A DNA stretch of 64,000 bases from Ilyonectria destructans (lineage: Eukaryota > Ascomycota > Sordariomycetes > Hypocreales > Nectriaceae). The notes under the pieces were generated by a model. That model was given only the letters and a program-made list of their open reading frames with translations. It made no database searches and was not told the origin of the DNA. Both the position numbers and the translations under genes were made by a program. The stretch spans positions 1,116,001 through 1,180,000 of the forward strand of contig JAHEWK010000001.1 of assembly GCA_020740775.1 (NCBI GenBank), read 5' to 3'. Positions 14,901 to 27,658 of the stretch are shown here, in pieces; the first letter of the stretch is position 1; the number at the start of each line of letters is the position of its first letter.

Positions 14901-16430
14901 CCCGCGGCGCGCCATCCATGATGGACCTACTATGTCATGGCCAGGCTGCAGGAGCTTGCTCGAGTCTTCCATCCGGCGGCCCTGCTAGCCGAGCTAGGAG
15001 TCTGGGCGCTGCAGGCATTGACGATCCCCCCAAGCCGGACGGGGTCGACCCTGGCGACGGACGACCCTGGTCCCCTGCGCAGATCGCACACCCGCCCCCC
15101 CTCGAGCTTCCAGTGTCTCTGCTCCCCGCGATCATGGCACCCCGACCCGATGGAACGCCAGGCAGGAGACTAGATACAGCGTCCGAGGGACACGCAAATG
15201 CGGCGCGAGATGCGATACGATGGCCTCCCGACCCTGAGGCCGCCTCCCCAGAGCCCGGCGGTCCCTCAGGAGCCGAGGTGGCGTGGTTGTAGAGGCTTTG
15301 TTCAACCATATCGCATCGTTGTATCCCACGCAGGCGCCCCGGCGACAGACGCAATTTGGCTAGGCGGCCGGGACACCTTCCACGAGCCACAGAGGGCCGC
15401 ACAGCCAGATCGAGCCGCGTCGCTTGCTCAATCGGGCGGCAGGGGACAGAGCCAGGGGCATCCAAGGTCACCTCGATCTCTCGCGCCGCCGACGACTGGC
15501 GGGCCGGGTACCTGGCCAGTACGAAATTGTGCCCCTGGCCTGGCCGCATCGCGCAACGGAACCGCAAGCAGGGCCAATAATGAAGCCGATGTTCAAGAAG
15601 AGAAGAGGACCCTTGGCGGAGCCAGCCTGCTCATGAGCGTTTGTCAATGACGGGCAGGTTGTATAAAATAACTGGCGTTCCCCACGCTGAAGAGCATGCT
15701 CCCTCCCTGACGGCTAGCTTGCACTCAATTACCATAGTCGCGACCTGTTCGTGACGGCGATAGCAACCAATTCTCGACAAGATACCACGGCGACACGGCA
15801 AGCACATTTGTACCAAAAGTACAAAGAAAAAACAACCCGGCTCACGACGACAACGTTTCTTCTGCGAGCGTTCAAAGCGGATCCCGAGGGGCCAAACTTA
15901 GAGGGAGTTGAGGTGCAAGCGTGATCTGAGAGAGCTGTAAGGGTGAGACATGAGCGATGGCTCGCGTGAGTTAGGTCCGTTGCTGACAGCTGCGGGCAAG
16001 GAACGAGCGCCACTCCCACGTTCGGAAATCGAGGCAAGGCAAGACACCGCAAAACGAACGACAGCCCCGACGTCGATCTGAAAGAGCTTGAGGGTGACGA
16101 GAAGTCCAGCGTTGTTTGATACGTGAGTAATGAATTTCCTTTTCGAGGCCATGGCGCCCTCACTTTCATCATCCATCCATCATCTCCCCTCCTGCCGACC
16201 CACATGGGGGAGGCTGATCACCACCACCGTTCAATGTCACTTTCCCTACCTCTCTTGTCCCGTTTAGCTGGCGTTGCGCCTCTTTTGGTGAGGAGGTCTG
16301 TCCAAGAGGCCTGGATGACCAGCTAGCCGCCACGGAGAAATCCGCCGTCATGGTGTCCCACCCTTGCCGGGTAGTCTATTGACGTTGATGGGCCAATCTG
16401 GAAATTTTGATGACTAGAGTCGCCGAGACG
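5936..16430. other. 10.5 kb gene-poor stretch
   Basis: Numerous open frames up to about 270 codons occur on both strands, mostly in the GC-rich parts (7-15.6 kb). They overlap each other in several frames, lack recognisable motifs and show no consistent codon pattern, so I treat them as chance. I see no tRNA, rRNA, transposase or LTR. An A12C6 homopolymer junction lies near 13446. The region could carry long non-coding transcripts, but nothing in the sequence supports that directly. Confidence 0.45.
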
Positions 16431-16462
16431 GGGGTTTGTGGCTAGCCTGGGCGACGCTCTAG

Positions 16463-16486
16463 CATCCATCCATCCATCCATCCATC
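16463..16486. repeat. (CATC)6 tetranucleotide repeat
   Basis: Six perfect CATC units stand in tandem. This simple repeat, upstream of the medusa gene, has no gene around it. Confidence 0.9.
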
Positions 16487-18437
16487 GGTTCTATGACACC
16501 AGCTCCCTCATTCTCCTCTCCTGCTCTCTCCCAGCCCAGTCGAGATCAGTTCATACCTCCCTCGAGAGTGCGTGCGGTGACGCCAGTGCTGCACCGCCCG
16601 AAGATCCGCCTCTGATTAGTCGTCCCGTTCCTTTTTTCGCTTTTTTCCTTTTTCCATTCTCGGCTGGGTGTACCTCGAACTTCTCAAGTGGGAGCGGCTG
16701 CACAGGCGGGATGGACGGGGTTTGCAGCTGCTTGGCACAGCTAGCGGATGGAGGCAGTACACACGGTGATCTGAGGAACCGAACGGATGTGTCCCCTGTC
16801 AGCACGGGAGAACGGGTCTCAGAACCAGGTCATGATTGACCGAGATGTTGCGTGCAGATGGGACGGAGAAAAGCAACGAGTGGCTGATTGGAACGGAGTT
16901 GACAGATTTGACTCAGAAGAGTGCCGGGTGAGGCGATCAGCGATCGTCCTTCCCTTGCCCTGGACTACTGGTCTACTGGCCTACTGGACGTACGGGACCC
17001 CCCCCTTGATCAACCGACTTTACCCTTTCAGGCCTGATCCCTGCTGGGCGAACGCGGAACCCCAGCTCTCCGAGCCCAAGGCCCTCCCGGTCGAGCTGAC
17101 GTCCACCCAAAGCGTCTGTCAACCCACCCCTAGCTCCCTAGTTCCTCTGGGTGGTGGTGGTGTGTGTATCTCGAGCGGTGGTCAAGAGAGCTGGACGCCG
17201 ACCTCCAGGACGCAGACACCCAGGAAACAGGGCCCTAGCAGGAGCGGCGAACTTGACGACGCGGTCTGCTGATTTGGCTGAATTTGGCGGGTTTTGGCAT
17301 CTCGCGCGCACACCTCGCTCGTGCCCACCGATCATCCGCAGCAGATCAGTCAACCCGGGAACTCCATCGCAATTTCGCCCTTCCGGTGATCCAACAACAA
17401 AGTTCCCACGCAGACCGAACCCGACGACGGCCTCGCTGCGCAGTCATTTTAACCACGGTAAGTTCACGGCGGCTTCCCCTCCCTTCCCTTCCCTTGGACC
17501 CTCCAGGCCCGGGTGCTCCACCGCCCGAGAGCATGGCCAGCCCCCTCCCCCCTTAAACGCATCCAAAGATAGATAGTGCCGCGGAACGGACGGTGGACGG
17601 TGGACGGCAGGCAGGCGGCAGGCGGCAGAGGCAGAAGGCAAAGGACGGACGCAACGCCAGTGGAAACTCTCTCTGCCCAGTGCCGGTGACAGTGCTGGAG
17701 CCAGTTGCTGGAGCTGCTGGACACGAAGATGGAGACGGGAGGACGGAAGACGGGACGGGGGCCAGCACGGTTGGAACCGCGCGCTGGTTACTGGCCGTTA
17801 GTGGCCTGGCGGGCCCCCTTCGACCCTCTTCGGCGCTCTTAGGGCGCTCCCTGGTCCACTGGGCTTTGGCACCGGCCACTGTGCAGAGTGCAGAGTTTCC
17901 CCCTTCAGCGCCCTGGACGCTCTGGGCCACACATGGGACCACCCTGGCCCAGCCAGCTGATCCCGCCTGCGCCGTGTGCCGCCATGCGTCCCCCCCTACC
18001 AGCCTACCAGCCCGCTACCAAGTCCACTACCGGCACCCCTGCGCACCACTATCGATCCCCGTCGCCGCGGGCCTCCAATCAGCGCTGACCGCCTACAGCC
18101 ACCCCCTCCACCCGCCCCGATCGACTTACACGCGCATTACGCACTGCACTTGCATCGCACCGCACCAGGCACGTTAAACTGTTCGTTTTGTTTCGTCTTG
18201 CACGTCCCCTTTTTCGCGTTTCCTTTTTTTCCCTTTCCTTTCTTTTTCCTCTTTTTTTTGTCGAGCGTTTGGTTGGGTTGGGGGCTGGCTGAGGCTCGTC
18301 TGGCTCGTCCCACCAAGGCTCGTCTGGCGCCCACCCTCTTCCTCGTGTTGCGAGTTTGTTCCCCCGCCGGTCCCCCGTGGACATGCCCGTCATCGCACAT
18401 GTTCTCTCCAAAGGGGGTGTGTGGACAAGGTCCCCGA

Positions 18438-18463
18438 GTGTGTGTGTGCGTGTGTGTGTGTGT
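18438..18463. repeat. (GT)n dinucleotide repeat
   Basis: An alternating GT run has a single C interruption. It is a typical microsatellite in the medusa upstream region. Confidence 0.9.
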
Positions 18464-20625
18464 CTCGTAGCCGCCAGCTCCACGGTGTGTACCATGATCA
18501 CATTGATGCCAGGGCTTGCTGCTTGAGGCATGACGAGGGGGGGAAGGGATACTCGCAACCCCACGAACACCAACATCCCATCGGGGCCAACAACTTGGTG
18601 AGCTTCCAGGTCGGCCGTCTCCCGTGTTGGGGGGCTCTTCCCTTATCCTCATCCGTCACAAGTTCGCCGTCTCCACCATTCCCGAGCCCTGGACGCTCAT
18701 GCCCCCCTCCCCGCCACCCCTACACTACGACATACTATGTAGTACATGGTGCTGCTCTCTGCCATCACCCTTTCACCCTTGCAGGCGTCTCTGAGACACC
18801 TCGAAATCTGGCATTTCAACGGCCAAAGTGGTCGACCCTAGCCCTTCCCTCCCCTCCCCCCCCCTCCCTCCGATCCCTAGTTCGCCCTCCCCCAGATGCC
18901 ACGGGTACTGACCCCAGGGAATCGGCTGGCCGCCATGGGTTATGGCCGATGCGATCATTGCCGGACGGGGGCCTGTCGTCTCTCCCTCGTACTGGTCTAC
19001 TGTTCTACTGGTCTATCGGCTTCGGCCTGGCTGTTGCGAGTGGGGTGGGCTCGACGGACAAGGATCCCACAAGCTTGACAGTATCACGGCCCAAAAGCAA
19101 CTAGACAAGAACCCTCTCTCTCCCTTTCCTACCGCCCTGGCATTGCTTCCTCGCTTTTACACCCTCTGTCACCCATTTGCACTTGTTTTCCGTCCCAGCG
19201 AAGGGCTGGACGTCACCGACCGGGCTCCACTCCGTCCTGTTCCGCTCCACCGGCCTGATCCCATCTCGTCCTTACCCTGACCTCGTCCTCCCCGCCTCTC
19301 CACCATCCATCTGAATCACGACTATCGCCTCTTTGACGCAGGGCAGAGCATCGTGCATTACGCCGTCCCAACCTCAAAAAGAAATGCCCCCTCATGTTTC
19401 TCATCCCTCATCTGCCTCCGACACCCCCATGAACCTTCCCGAGCGAGACTCTGACTTTCCCGAATCTCGCCAGCCTGGATCAACCAACACTACCCGTCCC
19501 AAACACTCCTCTATCCAAGCTCCGCTTTGTCTCTGTTTGTCTTCCCACCCCCCGGGCCGTAATCACAACGCAACGCGTCTTCCGTCTTTTTTGGCAAACT
19601 GCCGTCTGAACGGGCCGCAGCGTCATCCGGCCATTTCGATCAAGGGACATGAACTGACCATCATTTCCCGCCTACAGGTTCGGGATATTTGCAGCCCAGT
19701 GCTTTGGATGGCTCCGGTGCTAGAATTTTCTCGACAGCTAGCTTCATCTCCCTTCTGGTGATCAAATCTCGAGCCAAGCTTGAGCTGCCACGTACGTCTC
19801 GTCTGCTTGCTTGATCCTCCTCAACGTAGGGAAAAAAAAGTGCCGTTACTGCACCCCCGAGCGGGCCTCCGGAAGCCTCTCGGAGCTTCACGGCCAACCT
19901 GTTCCACCGTTGAGGATGCTCTCCGCTACCTGATGTTGAGTGCTGACCGGTCTGCCAGGCTTCTTTGGGTTGCACTGCACGGCTTTCTTCAGCACACAAT
20001 CCTGCACGTCTCCAGTCGGATTCCTCTTGCCGGAACTTGACCGCCCACCACCATCGCCGTTTGTTGTTCCTCCTCAACGGGCCTAACCAATGAGGCCGCA
20101 AATGCCCCGATATCTCTGAACCCCAACCAGCCGCGTCAAACTGCCCGCTACCCCAGTTGAGAAGCATCAGCCCACGCCGAAAAGCAACCACGGCTGTAAA
20201 GGGCAATCTATCTCTCCCTTCTTGGAATGCAAGTGTCTCTGCTCTGGATCGGAACCGCCGCGCGCCCCTCTGAACACCTCACTCCTCGCCAGTAAGAATC
20301 CCGCCGTTCGCTCGGCTGTTTCACAACGCCACGCCAAAGGTGCAGAAGCAATTCAAGGGAGGACACTGACAAGAGTGCCCAGCATAACAAGAGCGTCAGC
20401 CTGCACGTTAGTCTATGCGCCTTGCTAGATCAAATCTCCGAGAAGCAAAGGCTCCCGACCAAAGGGACCCTCTTCCTGGCCGAGTGATCCCCCGCCAAAT
20501 AAGACCTCGTCGAGACCTGTGTTTAACTACCTCGACCGCCTCTGTCCAAGACAGTGGTTTGCATTCTTCACCTCCTCTCCCTCAAAAACACATTTCCCAC
20601 CAGCTCCCCCTTCCCGACAGCTTGA

Positions 20626-23154
20626 ATGTCTGCTGTCAAGTTCCAGTGTCCGCCCTACAAGCTTTTCGAGGTGAGTCGCAACCCAGACCTTGTTCCAACG
20701 CTCGCGTGACAAGACCGACGTCTTCCTCGTCTCGTCTCGTCTCCCTCCATCTCCATCTGTTGTGTGTTTTCGTGGTGTGGACTTCCTTCACTCCTCAAAG
20801 ACTCTTGTTTCGAGACATCCCCAAGACTGACACCAAGGACCCTCACAGCCTGACTACCATCCCCAAAAGCCAATCATTGTTGGTGTGGACGACAGGCTCG
20901 AGTCGCCCGAGACGCTCACGCTTCGTTACGAAGAAGCTGCACGAGCAGCCAACGGGGGAGACCCACGCGGGGACTCCCCGCCTCGGCTCTTAGAAATGGC
21001 GGCCTACAGCAAAGCGCAGCTGCCCTCGATGCATGGTGAGTTGATACCCTGTGGACGCTGTTTAGTGTGCCCAGTTTGGAGACGTTTGGACTGGTGGTGA
21101 TGCGCGGGTGAACAAGTGGTCACGCGTGGACGCTCTGGCGGCGACGATTGCGAACGTGCCAGAGTCGACCAGTGTCAAGAGTCGGGAGAACGAGCGACAA
21201 GAGGCTAACAGGAACCTCAGCAACAGGTTACGACTCGACGCGGTACCAAGATGCCGCCTATGAGCAGTATCCGGCTCCGAACTTCTCTGCACAGCAACAA
21301 ACCGAGAAGTTCGCTCAACTGAATCAACAGTCGTTCGCCTCGAACAATGGAGCAGTTGCCCAATACATGCATTCAGGGTCGACCGTCCTGTCCTTCCAGC
21401 CCACATCCGGCGGATTTGGCACCAAGGTCTTTATCAAGGTCTCGTCGCAATATGAGGTGCTCTCCATGTCGGCCTTCTTCTTCCTGTTGTTTGGGACTGA
21501 GAAATGCCCTGCGGAAGTGACCAGAGATGTCCAGGACAGCTCTGGCTTCGCCTACACATACAGCGCAGATGTCCCCCAAATCATGGTCACGGGCACTGGT
21601 ACTACCAACGTGCCCATGTCACTCCTCCACGAGGGGCCTTCGGGAGAAGAGATTTCGCGGACCGTCGTGGGCACCTTTCACTACCTCGAAGGGTCCGGGG
21701 ATGACATCACGAGGTCAACCAAGATGCCTAAGCAGGAGGACGGGGCACCTGCCACAACGCTGGATCAGCCGAGTATCTCACCCAAGGCAGAGCCCGGACT
21801 GCCCTCAGAGCCTGCTACAAATAGCTACGAGTACCCGTCGCAACAGAGCGGATATGCCAACAACTTCCCGCCAGGAAACAACGACATGCTCAGCACGTAC
21901 AGAACCAGCAGTTTCACGGACCCTCACTATCACCGCCAGCCGGCGCCGAGGTGGGCCGCATACCCGGGCACCTTGGGGAGCACGGGGCGGAGTCCCGCCG
22001 GGTTGGACGCGGCCATGGGGGGACGGCCAAGCTTGACGCCACTGCCGATGCCATCGTCGCCGGCGAACGGGACGCCGCAGCTCATCCGGACGAGCACCAT
22101 CAACAGCAACAGCAGCAGCAACAACTACCACCCGGTCGGGATGTACGGCAACAAGGCGGTGCTGAAGATCCAGGGCAAGCTGGACACCATGGCCGAGAAC
22201 TGGAGCCAGGAGGAGTGGGACAACCGCCGCCGCATCGTGCGCTTCCAGAAGAACCAGCGCGGATCAACGCTCACGGCCAGCTTCCAGCCCGTGGCTGTCA
22301 ACGAGCGCCCGCCCAACAGCATCTGCATATCGTGTATCTGGTGGGCTGAGAAGAGCGAATGCTACGTCACCTCGGTCGATACTATTCACCTGCTGGAGCA
22401 GCTGGTCGCCGCCCCCAACCGCTTCAGCGTCGAGGAGAAGAACCGGATTCGTCGCAACCTGGAGGGATTCCACCCTCTCACTGTCTCCAAGGCCAAGCCT
22501 GAGAGCGAGGAGTTCTTCAAGATCATCATGGCGTTCCCCAACCCCAAACCTCGCAACATTGAGAAGGACGTCAAGGTGTTCCCCTGGAAGATCCTGGAGC
22601 CCGCGCTCAAGAAGATCATTGGCAAATACAGCGCCAGTCCCAGCAGCACTCTGCCGCCGGCCAGCATGATGAACCCGGTCAGCGCAGCCTATGCGCCGCT
22701 TCCCACGCCCCCTGGCCAGCCCATCGCTTCGGCGCAGACGGATCCTCACTCGCAGTACTCACTTCCTCAGCATCACGACTCGATCCCATCCCCTCGGTCG
22801 CTCTCTGGATCCCAGCCGAACTGGACCCCTTACACAGCGGCGCCAGGCTACTCGACAGCTACTTCAAGGACACTCAGCCCCAGCATCCGCCATGCCAGTC
22901 CCTCACAGCCGCCGCTGCGTCTCAACACGACGCCGCTTCCCGCCGTCAGCACGTATGATACGCGGACGGCGACCTCGGGGGGATATGGGACGACAGGCCT
23001 GCACACGCCCATCAGCCATCATCAGACTACCGCGACTCCCCCACGATGGGATCCCACGCCCGCAACATATCCCGACCCCTACCCCAGCCTGACGTCGCAG
23101 GCCCAGCCCGTGTACAACACGGGAGCCTACGGCGAGGCCCCTCCGAGGGCGTGA
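20626..23154 (+). CDS. medA: Medusa-type developmental transcription regulator (MedA/REN1/ACR1 family)
   Basis: My preferred exons are 20626-20670, 20849-21035 and 21227-23154, giving 719 residues. The first joins a 15-codon exon (GAG|GTGAGT donor) in phase to an open frame that continues into MAAYSKAQLP; a shorter model starting at ATG 20996 would give 655 residues. The third exon carries the two conserved blocks of the family: roughly residues 130-225 (containing VLSFQPTSGGFGTKVFI) and 389-545 (containing VLKIQGKLDTMAENW and ICISCIWWAEKSE). Proline-, serine- and threonine-rich low-complexity sequence lies between and after them, with an asparagine/serine run near residue 375. Homologues are nuclear regulators needed for normal conidiophore or conidium formation (A. 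nidulans medA, Fusarium REN1, Magnaporthe ACR1). The family call is secure; the start codon is the main uncertainty. Confidence 0.9.
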
Positions 23155-25761
23155 AGATGCCCTCCGGCGCCCCGGTCGCCCCCAGCGGGTGACCATTCAC
23201 GAACGGCCTCCCGCCTCGTGTTCCTGCCCCCAGACCTTGAATCCAACGTCTGAGTGACCGCATTGGGCAGCCTCGTGAACACTTGGTGGAGGGTCGCGGG
23301 GGCGAGTCAGGTGTTGTGGCGCACACCAATCAGAGGAGCGTCCGGGACACCATCATGGCCCAAAGAGATGGAGGATATCCTGTGGCCTCGCGATCCGGCC
23401 ACAAGCCACGGCCGTCTCTTGTCATGGATGGCGCCATCGCATGTGCAGTGGTGGCGGCGTCGGGCTACGCTGCGCGCAAGAGGGTGTAGGCGATACGCGC
23501 CGCTCCCTCTCTCTGCATGTCTGACGCGCCAGCCCTTGGGAAGAAGCCGGGAAGTCCTGGCCATGCAGACTCCTATTTCGACCATGGGCCGCTAATCTCT
23601 CCCGCTCCGGGCCATCTTATCGGTCCTAGTCCGCCCTGATGGGTGGCCATGGGTGGTCATGCGGTCTCGGTAGTTCGTCAACCGCAGCTCTCCTGACATT
23701 ACGCCCGGAGTTTTTCAACCTTGTCGACGATCTGCTAGCGCATCCTTCAGCGGGGAACAGCATGGGACTCAACCCAACCATACCTGGGCGGGTAGATCCG
23801 TGCTGAGGCAGCATGTTGCATGTTGTTGGCCTGGTTGATCCGTGATAGCGACGCGCCCCTGCTAAATGTGTCCAAGACGTTGGGTCTAACCCTCCACAAT
23901 CCCCAGCGTGCATCCAGCGTGCATCCAGCTAGTGGCGCATGCTTATCGTCATCCTGTTGTCATTGATCCATTTTGGGATCGCAGATGGAAGGGCGGTGTG
24001 TTTGGTTCCTTCATCTTCTATTTGGGGTTGACTACTTCCTTTTGGGATACGGGTACGGGTTGTCGTTGTCATAGATTTCCATCTTGTCTTTTTACACTCT
24101 TGTTTTATTTTTTTCTTTACTGTTGGGACTTGGCTGTGCTTGCCTACGGAGGCGGCAATATATCATAGATGATTTGCTTGGTACGAGATACATGGGTATG
24201 GGAATGGGTATTGTGGCGGATTGGGTAACGGGCATGAATGGATGTCGGTCAGACGGCTATCAGGACAAGGGCATGCGGGTTTTTTTTATTGTTCGCGGGT
24301 ATTCTAGTTGCTGGGTCTGTTCTTGCTACTCTTGGATGATTTTCTCTTTTTTATCAATAGGCATTATACCCTTCGTGTGCATTCTTATTGGCTATATTGC
24401 ATGGTCTACCTTGTCCGTCTTCTTGAGCAAAGGCAAGACCCGGGGGATGGCGGTAGGTGGGAATGGGGGAATGGGTGAATGGTTGGACTCGCCGCGCTGG
24501 TGCATACACGCCGCGCGATGGAATGGGAGCTTTGTGGATCACTTTATAGAAAGGTAATAATAATCTCTGGGACCAAGCAAAATGGCGTCTCATGTCTTGG
24601 ATGTGACGATGTGATGGCATTCGCGGGAATGTTTGACCGCGCGCTGCGTTCCAGCGGGTGGCCACTCGTACGGTGGCGGTTTTTGATGCTCGGCCAGTAT
24701 GGACACGGCTTTCTGGTGATGTGAACAGTGATGTCTAGGTGTAATGGTTACATCTTCGCGGGCCCTTTCGCTGTCAATTACAGTCTGTCGGCGTGCTATT
24801 TGATACGGTTAGGTACTGACGTCGGCACGCTCCCACCAGCCAGGCTGCCTTTCCCAGGTGATGATGATGGGCGTTGCTTTTTCCGTTCATGGCTGAATTT
24901 TAATATCCATGGGGCTGGAGCGAGTGATTCTCTCTGGTTTGCGTGTGACCTTTCGCTGGTCGTCGTCTGGGGTGCTCAGGTGAGTTGGTGGTTCCCGGCA
25001 TGACTGGCTGATTGATTCAACACCTGAGCAAAGTTTCTCTTCATCTTGGTCTACAGTAATAGCCATGTCTGGAAATTCCTCAAAAATATAACACGCTTTG
25101 GTCATTATGGGTTTCGCGGTGAATGCTGTGAAATGAAGAATCCATGTTATGTTTCCTGTGGTCCGTCGTAAGGCTTAAGGAGGATGAAATGTTTGTTGCC
25201 CGGTCCTGAAGCCAAGCCACAGTGGATGATCCACTAAATCTACCGTTCTAGACACGTACCGATGTATTTCGATCCTCCGTTTAGAATGCCCAAGCTAAGT
25301 CCCCGATACTGTATCGTAGATGGGCATGGACTGGTCATCATTCTCGCCAGCCCCGCCGCCTCCGCGCGCTGCAACAGCCACAATAAGCCCCTTGATTTGT
25401 GTCGGTCGCGTCACTTTATATGGTTGGATGGGGAGGGATTTTATCAGTTCGCATTGATGGTGGCGCCATGTCGGGGAAGCAAAGAGCCACGCGAGACGCG
25501 TTCATGGTCTAGATCTCCACAACCAGCGTGTCTAGTAATTTACCCCAGCATGGTTGGGCTTCACATTCAGGACGTACAAGCACTGAACCCGAAGGCATTC
25601 AGTATTAAAATGAATAAAGCGCATTCGATTCACTCCACTGGTTATAGTATGGGAACTTTATTATGGAAGGTGTACCGGGAACAGACAATTTCTCCCCAAG
25701 GTCGGCCACTTCCTGAATATTGCGTATCACAACTTGACTGAGCATCCACCTCCGGCGTGAG
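23155..25761. other. Intergenic region, medusa 3' UTR and beyond
   Basis: I see no supported gene. A hydrophobic 157-codon open frame at 24084-24557 arises from T-rich sequence and has no start context or homology I recognise. A direct duplication of the 11-mer GCGTGCATCCA occurs at 23907-23928. Confidence 0.45.
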
Positions 25762-27658
25762 TTACAACCTATGCACAAACGAGTCCTTCGTCAAGCCCCG
25801 AAAGTACTTTCCAAAGTACCAAAACACAATCCCAAAACTGCAGAAAAACACAATGAGTGCCATCGTGGTAAGCATCGGAGGAATGAAGCCGTCCTTTTCT
25901 GCCCAAGGAGTGATGTACTTGCTGAAGCCATAACCCCAGACGTTCTTATTACTATGAAGTATAAGCATTGCGTGGCTAAGAAGTGATGTGTGGGCTTACA
26001 TAGTGATCGTGACAAACATGGATCCTGTGATCGGTTTGTAACTGTCGATGGCGTATGTCGAAGCAATACTTGGAAGACTTGTGACCTGGATGCCCAAGCA
26101 AGTGTATCCGATCACCACGATGGCTTCCCAGGGCCAGTGATAATCATATCCAACCGCGACGACCACAGAACCTAGAATCATGATGAAAACATATGGAATC
26201 ATGGTGACAAGCCTCATCTCCGGTTCGCGAACTCCGTTGTTTCGTTTCGTCAAGTAGTCCGAAACCCAGTCCGACAACGGTCCTGAAGTGAACAGTCCAA
26301 TCAAACCACCCACGAGAATGGCAAAGTTTGTGAACCCGACTGACTGAGGGGAGAAGTTGTACGGCGGCGGCGAGAGAGCTTGCTGCTGTGTCAAGTTGGC
26401 GAGAAGGAATCCACACGCAGTGAAAGAGACGGCGAATGAAGCGAATTCGACGATCGGGTAGAAGTGAAGGTACCAGGGGAGCCAGAGCTCGCGGATCAAA
26501 TTCCCTTGATACTTTCCCCAAGGGGCAAACTGCTTCTTTGATGGCTTTCCGCGAGAGAGCCACGCATGCTCCCCAGTTGGAGTAATAGTGACAGGTGCAG
26601 CCCTTTCGGCCTCCCCTTCTTCCTTGATGCTTGCAGTCCCCTCATTGCTCTTCTGCTTTTCGATCTCCGTGCCAGCTGTTTGGTTTTGAAGGGCTGCGGG
26701 CATCTCCCGGTGATATCTAGTTTCGGGAAAAAAGAAGGCATTCACAGCGCAGGTGAAGAATAGGAGAGCGGTATTCCACCACCAGAAACTCCTCCAGCCG
26801 TGATGGTCTGCCATGGCTCCGGCAATGATGGGGCCAATCTAATAAAGTTATCAATAATACGAGCTCTACTATGAAGGGGTCTGACCTACCATCAGAGAGC
26901 TAAAGTATGTGGTGAAGTAAAGGGTCTGGTATTTTCCCCGGTCATGAAGGAAGATCATGTCTGCGATGATTTGGGGCATAACGGTCTCGCAAGGTCCAGC
27001 TCCGATACCATTCAGACTGGAGAATTTAGTACATTTTTATATCATTCTCTAATCAATCAGCTTACACTGACGCTCCCATGAAAGAGCCATAACTTGTTGC
27101 CCTAGCCCTCCAGATGGAAGATATCGCGCAGATGAGAGAACTCAAAATCATCACGGGCCTGCGGCCGAAGCATGTCGACATTGGAACCCAGATGAAATTG
27201 CTGAAACCGAGAACGAGAATGGCGATACCTAGAACGCGGGTTAGCTTGATACGTGCACTTGCATGCGGAAAAATCGCACCAGTGAATTGGATTGCTTCGG
27301 CAAGACTGCAGCCCCATTCGTGGATATAGGCCTCTGTAGTCATTAGGCAAGCTCGATAGAACATCACAATTTACAAACCAAATAAAGGAGCATTAGCTAG
27401 CGGCCCCAGGTTCAAACTGAACGATAGAAGGCTTCCACAGATGATAGTGATGGTCTTCCATTTCTTATTCCAGTTCAGCGGATCGTGTGGGTCGTTCGAA
27501 GGCTGAGGGACCAGCACTTGGGCTTCGCCAACTCTATCGCCGGCCTTTACGAAGTGGTGATTTCCGACATCTCGCATAATTTCAGTGCCGGGGTAAATCT
27601 TTGTATTAAGCTCATCCTCGATCTCGCGGATGGCGTTTTCGTCGAGATTCTCATCCAT
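25762..27658 (-). CDS. MFS transporter, DHA1-like (HOL1-type) family
   Basis: I place six exons on the minus strand: 27658-27379, 27333-27280, 27228-27066, 27016-26890, 26838-26000 and 25951-25762. All five introns (45-51 nt) have GT/AG ends and the phases close exactly, giving 550 residues. The N-terminal DPLNWNKKWK segment leads into the first membrane helix. The loop after helix 2-3 reads STCFGRRPVMI, the MFS signature. A long hydrophilic central loop follows NAFFFPETRYHREMP and separates two six-helix halves. The C-terminal NKNVWGYGFSKYITPW segment is typical of fungal DHA1/HOL1-like proton-coupled exporters and polyamine or cation transporters. The substrate cannot be told. It is divergently oriented from the Zn2Cys6 regulator at 29150, which suggests that regulator may control it. 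Confidence 0.88.

Larger units (their letters stand above)
16431..20625 (+). promoter_or_regulatory. Long pyrimidine- and microsatellite-rich upstream region of the medusa gene
   Basis: About 4 kb immediately upstream of the regulator at 20626 is rich in C/T tracts, especially 18180-18260 and 18840-18890 and much of 19.1-20.8 kb, and contains simple repeats. No protein gene is recognisable. Developmental regulator genes in filamentous fungi often have very long promoters and leaders, so promoter plus 5' UTR is the likely role. No transcription start can be fixed. Confidence 0.45.

Noticed and set aside
24084..24557. 157-codon frame with apparent membrane helices
   Set aside because: Hydrophobicity comes from T-rich stretches. 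There is no homology and it lies in the probable medusa 3' region.
24732..24790. tRNA-like segment (AGGTGTAATGGTTAC)
   Set aside because: It resembles a D-arm, but no matching acceptor stem, anticodon arm or T-loop (GGTTCGA) follows.
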